A DNA stretch of 64,000 nt from an uncultured Chitinophaga sp. (GTDB lineage: Bacteria; Bacteroidota; Bacteroidia; Chitinophagales; Chitinophagaceae): the NCBI RefSeq assembly GCF_902168175.1, contig NZ_CABHOU010000092.1:392676-456675 (forward strand), given 5' to 3'. The position numbers and the translations under genes are program-made. Below are positions 61,203 through 64,000 of the stretch, in pieces (position 1 is the stretch's first letter; every line of letters begins with the position of its first letter). The notes under the pieces are model-generated. The model was not told the DNA's origin. It searched no databases and saw only the letters and a program-made list of their open reading frames with translations.

Positions 61203-62363
61203 ATGAAGGCATGGATTAAGTTAACTGCCCGGAATATTTTTGACGGGCACAGGTTTTTAGGGAAGGATAAAGTGTTGATATTGGCCCCAAATGGGGTGGT
61301 GGAGGCTGTTACAGACCGGTCGGAAGCAGGGGAGGGCGTGAGGGAAATCGAGGGCTGGCTTAGTCCGGGCCTCATTAACACGCATTGTCACCTTGAATTG
61401 TCACATATGGCTGGCCGCATACCGGAAAAAACGGGCCTGCCCGATTTTCTCACCACGGTCATGACCACCCGCCAGCCGGATAGCCCGGAACAGATAGCGG
61501 AAGCTATCGCCACTGCGGAGGAAAATATGCTGAACAGCGGAATTGTGGCAGTGGGGGATATTTGCAATACGACTAACACCATCTCCCAAAAACAAAAAAA
61601 TAACCTGTATTACCACTCTTTTATAGAATGTATGGGCTTTGTAGACGCTGGCGCCCAAACCCGGTTCGACCAGATGCAGGCGGTGTATACAGCGTTTCGC
61701 GAACTGGATGCCGCCGGTATACATACCAGCAGCCTGGTGCCGCATGCCCCTTATTCTGTATCGGCCGCCCTATTCGGCATCCTCTCCCAACTTCCTCAAT
61801 CCCAACCCATTACTATTCATAACCAGGAGTGTTTTGCAGAAAATATGCTGTATGAAAGCGGAACGGGCGCATTTATCGGGTTTTATGAGCATATGGGAAT
61901 AGGTATGGGCAACTTTAGGCCCACGGGTAAGAGTAGCCTGCAATCGTACCTGCCGTACTTTCAACAGCAGGGTAATATGCTGCTCGTCCATAACACCTTT
62001 ACAGAGGAGGCAGATATCCAGGCGGCTCACACTTCTCCCAAAAATATTTACTGGTGCCTTTGCCCCAACGCTAATATTTATATAGAAGATACGCTGCCTT
62101 ACCTCTCGCTGTTCCGCGATAATAATTGTGTAATGACGATCGGTACGGATAGCCTGGCGTCTAACCACCAGCTGTCGGTTTGGGAAGAAGTAAAAACGAT
62201 TCATGAACATCATGCCGATATTCCTTTGGAAGAAATTATGCAATGGGCCACATTGAACAGCGCAAAAGCATTAGGTGTTGAGCATACTTTTGGAAGTTTT
62301 GAAAAGGGGAAAAGGCCTGGGGTAACGGCGATTGATAAAGAGAGCAAACGTGTGTTATTTTAA
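61203..62363 (+). CDS. Amidohydrolase superfamily deaminase-like protein
   Basis: The 386-residue protein is a metal-dependent amidohydrolase of the cytosine/adenosine-deaminase-like branch: GLINTHCHLELSH (HxH), VPHAPYSVS, TIHNQECFAEN and GTDSLASNHQLS (Asp). The substrate is not clear. Aminodeoxyfutalosine or adenosine-type nucleoside deaminase would be consistent with the family, and no menaquinone gene lies alongside. Its stop codon sits next to a -7 element of the following gene. Confidence 0.85.
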   Translation: MKAWIKLTARNIFDGHRFLGKDKVLILAPNGVVEAVTDRSEAGEGVREIEGWLSPGLINTHCHLELSHMAGRIPEKTGLPDFLTTVMTTRQPDSPEQIAEAIATAEENMLNSGIVAVGDICNTTNTISQKQKNNLYYHSFIECMGFVDAGAQTRFDQMQAVYTAFRELDAAGIHTSSLVPHAPYSVSAALFGILSQLPQSQPITIHNQECFAENMLYESGTGAFIGFYEHMGIGMGNFRPTGKSSLQSYLPYFQQQGNMLLVHNTFTEEADIQAAHTSPKNIYWCLCPNANIYIEDTLPYLSLFRDNNCVMTIGTDSLASNHQLSVWEEVKTIHEHHADIPLEEIMQWATLNSAKALGVEHTFGSFEKGKRPGVTAIDKESKRVLF

Positions 62364-62371
62364 TAAATTTG
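62364..62371 (+). promoter_or_regulatory. -7 element of the MscS-type gene
   Basis: TAAATTTG matches TAnnTTTG, starting right after the TAA stop of the amidohydrolase gene and 19 nt before the next ATG at 62391. Confidence 0.5.
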
Positions 62372-62390
62372 CGGAAGTATAACTTACGCT

Positions 62391-63539
62391 ATGAACGAAT
62401 TTTTGAACAGGGAATTTTTGGGCAACCCGCTACAGGATTACTTTATTGTAGTTGGCGTGGTGTTGCTGGTGATCTTTATCAAACGCATCCTCTCTAAATG
62501 GATGGCGTCTTTTTCTTTTAAGTTTATTAAACACTGGTCGCCGCAGTTGCAGAAGGCCGACTTTGTGAACCTGTTGGTAAAACCTTTGGAATACCTGCTG
62601 GTGTTCGTGGCGTTTATGCTCACGATGAACCGGTTGCGTTTTCCGCCGCAACTGAATTTTAATGTCTACCGTAAAATCAAAACGGTTACGTTAAATGGTG
62701 CGTCTGTAGAGCAGGTAAGTGCGCTCACGATCCATGAAATGCTCACCACTTTGCTGGAGCTTACCGTAAGCCTTTGCTTCATTTGGATATTACTGCGGCT
62801 TATCGATTTTGTAGCATTGGTGCTGGAAGCGAAGGCGGACCTTACAGAAGATAAAACGGACAACCAGTTCGTAGTGTTCTTTAAAGATTTTTTCAAGGCT
62901 ATTGTGATGATTTTCGGGGCGTTGATCGTAATACGTGTGCTGTTCGGACAAACGATCGTGGAGAAGCTGATAGCGGGCCTTGGTATTGGCGCTGCTGCTC
63001 TGGCACTGGCTGCGAAGGAAAGCATCGAGAACCTCATCGGTTCTTTTATTATCTTTTCTGATAAACCTTTCCGCGTGGGCGATACGGTGAAGGTAGACAG
63101 CTACCAGGGTACGGTGGAAAAAATCGGGTTACGCAGCACCCGCCTGCGTACATTGGAGAAAACGTATGTAACGGTGCCTAATAAAAAGATGGTGGACAGT
63201 GTGCTGGATAACCTGTCGCTGCGCACACAACAGCGTGCCGCCGTTCGGGTGGAGGTAGCTGCTGATACTTCGGTGGAAAAAATACAGAAGGTGTTAAAAG
63301 ACATCCATCAGTTTTTGGGTAATCATAAAAATGTGGAGCCCGATTTTACGGTAAACCTGAACGACTTTACAAAAGATTCCTACGTAATACAGGTTATTTA
63401 TCTCACCTATATACTGGACGGGGCACGTTATAACGCACTGCGCGAAGATGTGAACCTGGCCATTATGCGGTTCATGGAACAGTACGGGGTTAAGATGGCC
63501 ACTAAAATAGAGGTGGTGAACGATCCGTCACAACAATAA
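62391..63539 (+). CDS. MscS family mechanosensitive channel
   Basis: The 382-residue protein has about four to five helices (near residues 17-33, 62-82, 125-145 and 165-190) and the pore-lining helix with GLGIGAAALALAAKESIENLIGS, followed by the MscS beta domain (FRVGDTVKVDSYQGTVEKIGL, YVTVPNKKMVD) and a C-terminal alpha/beta domain. It would release solutes on osmotic down-shock. It is a single gene ending at a bidirectional terminator. Confidence 0.93.
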   Translation: MNEFLNREFLGNPLQDYFIVVGVVLLVIFIKRILSKWMASFSFKFIKHWSPQLQKADFVNLLVKPLEYLLVFVAFMLTMNRLRFPPQLNFNVYRKIKTVTLNGASVEQVSALTIHEMLTTLLELTVSLCFIWILLRLIDFVALVLEAKADLTEDKTDNQFVVFFKDFFKAIVMIFGALIVIRVLFGQTIVEKLIAGLGIGAAALALAAKESIENLIGSFIIFSDKPFRVGDTVKVDSYQGTVEKIGLRSTRLRTLEKTYVTVPNKKMVDSVLDNLSLRTQQRAAVRVEVAADTSVEKIQKVLKDIHQFLGNHKNVEPDFTVNLNDFTKDSYVIQVIYLTYILDGARYNALREDVNLAIMRFMEQYGVKMATKIEVVNDPSQQ

Positions 63540-63577
63540 AAAAAACGCTGCAGCCAAAAACTGCAGCGTTCCTTTTT
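63535..63577. terminator. Bidirectional terminator
   Basis: AACGCTGCAG / CTGCAGCGTT is a perfect 10-bp stem around CCAAAAA, with T-runs on both strands. It serves the MscS gene and the minus-strand gene that follows. Confidence 0.9.
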
Positions 63578-63593
63578 ATAATAGAAGTGGAAT

Positions 63594-64000
63594 TTACTTG
63601 TCGTTCGCTTTCAGGATAAGATTGGCGAAAGCGGTTTCCAGTGGTTCATTAGATTCGGCGGCTATGCGGCCAATTTCTTTACCATCTTTCAGTAACAGGA
63701 AGGTAGGCGCTTTCTTGAATTTGTAAGTGCGATCGGCGTCTGTACCTGTTTGCTGGCTTTGATCGGCAGCGTAGGCGAGAATATTTTCTTCGGGAACACT
63801 GGCCAGTATCATTACTTTATAAAACTCGGGCAGCAGCTTTTTGCTGGAGGCGTCCCAGGTGCTGGCGATGGCTACGAATTTGAATTTAGTGTTGTTGGCT
63901 TTAATATAATCTATGTGATTGGTGTTAGGCTGATATTTGTTGATACCATAATAAAACCAGGCCAGGTCAGCATCGTTGGTCATCGTTTTCAGGTCTACTT
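63594..64000 (-). CDS. Thioredoxin-like protein, N-terminus outside the window
   Basis: The C-terminal 135 residues of a thioredoxin-fold protein are visible, with the frame open to the window edge, so the start is beyond 64000. Features are TKFKFVAIASTWDASSKKLL (core strand and helix after it), FYKVMILASVPEENILAY, the FKKAPTFLLLKDGKEIGRIA segment (the cis-Pro loop) and a final helix. The active-site CxxC is not visible: WDASSKKLL in the place of the usual motif has no cysteines. It lacks redox motifs in this part and could be a non-redox thioredoxin-like member. Confidence 0.7.
   Translation of the reverse strand, partial: VDLKTMTNDADLAWFYYGINKYQPNTNHIDYIKANNTKFKFVAIASTWDASSKKLLPEFYKVMILASVPEENILAYAADQSQQTGTDADRTYKFKKAPTFLLLKDGKEIGRIAAESNEPLETAFANLILKANDK

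Noticed and set aside
1..64000. tRNA and rRNA genes
   Set aside because: No cloverleaf with a T-loop motif or rRNA signature was seen in the gaps between genes; only a visual reading was possible.

Overview
The window is a piece of a Bacteroidota chromosome, most likely Chitinophagaceae (Chitinophaga or a close relative). The evidence is a complete gldK-gldL-gldM-gldN cluster (type IX secretion and gliding core), a PorZ-like protein with a type IX sorting tail, a SusC/SusD pair, and family-typical neighbours (DUF4271-hemD, DUF4783-nadC, gcvH-vanZ, moxR-DUF58-BatA). Bacteroidota-type -7 elements (TAnnTTTG) lie before many genes, and Shine-Dalgarno sites are mostly weak. No rRNA, tRNA, CRISPR array or intact prophage was seen.

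Layout. 1-3.4 kb: the end of an ABC ATPase, a TolC-like outer membrane factor and a membrane fusion protein form an export system. 3.5-7.5 kb: gpsA, an unusual hypothetical gene that runs antisense into gpsA, and a BlaI repressor with an M56 sensor fused to an amidase-like domain. 7.5-12.7 kb: hemW, DUF4271, hemD and a large thioredoxin-domain protein. 12.9-17.8 kb: gldKLMN. 17.8-28.4 kb: a Crp-like regulator, a DinB-like protein, uvrC, a lipoprotein/OMP pair, gpmI, nadC, a lipid kinase and a SUI1 protein. 28.4-30.2 kb: a repeat-rich stretch, an AraC regulator and a possible tiny peptide gene. 30.2-40.6 kb: birA, rsfS, ftsH, a LUD protein, lpxH, recO, porZ and an MMPL/RND exporter. 40.8-46.9 kb: an IS1595-type transposase-like protein with decayed catalytic motifs, a structured non-coding stretch and susC/susD. 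46.9-49.0 kb: a gene-poor accessory stretch with one XRE regulator. 49.0-64.0 kb: vanZ-gcvH, a cyclophilin, a shortened Bat operon, rsgA, two tiny lipoproteins, a gamma carbonic anhydrase, an aminotransferase, an OmpA protein, a DUF937 protein, prfA, an amidohydrolase, an MscS channel and a thioredoxin-like fragment.

Most of the window is core housekeeping, with gldKLMN and porZ tying it to type IX secretion. The most unusual items are the M56/pseudo-amidase sensor, the transposase-like protein followed by a hairpin-rich terminated stretch, two tandem lipoproteins of 49 and 58 residues sharing C-x3-KTGCP, a 25-codon ORF divergent from araC in a region of competing inverted repeats, a group of five genes whose -7 element sits 4-7 nt before the ATG, and a terminator whose T-tract is also the next gene's -7 element. 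All calls come from reading the sequence. No database search was made.
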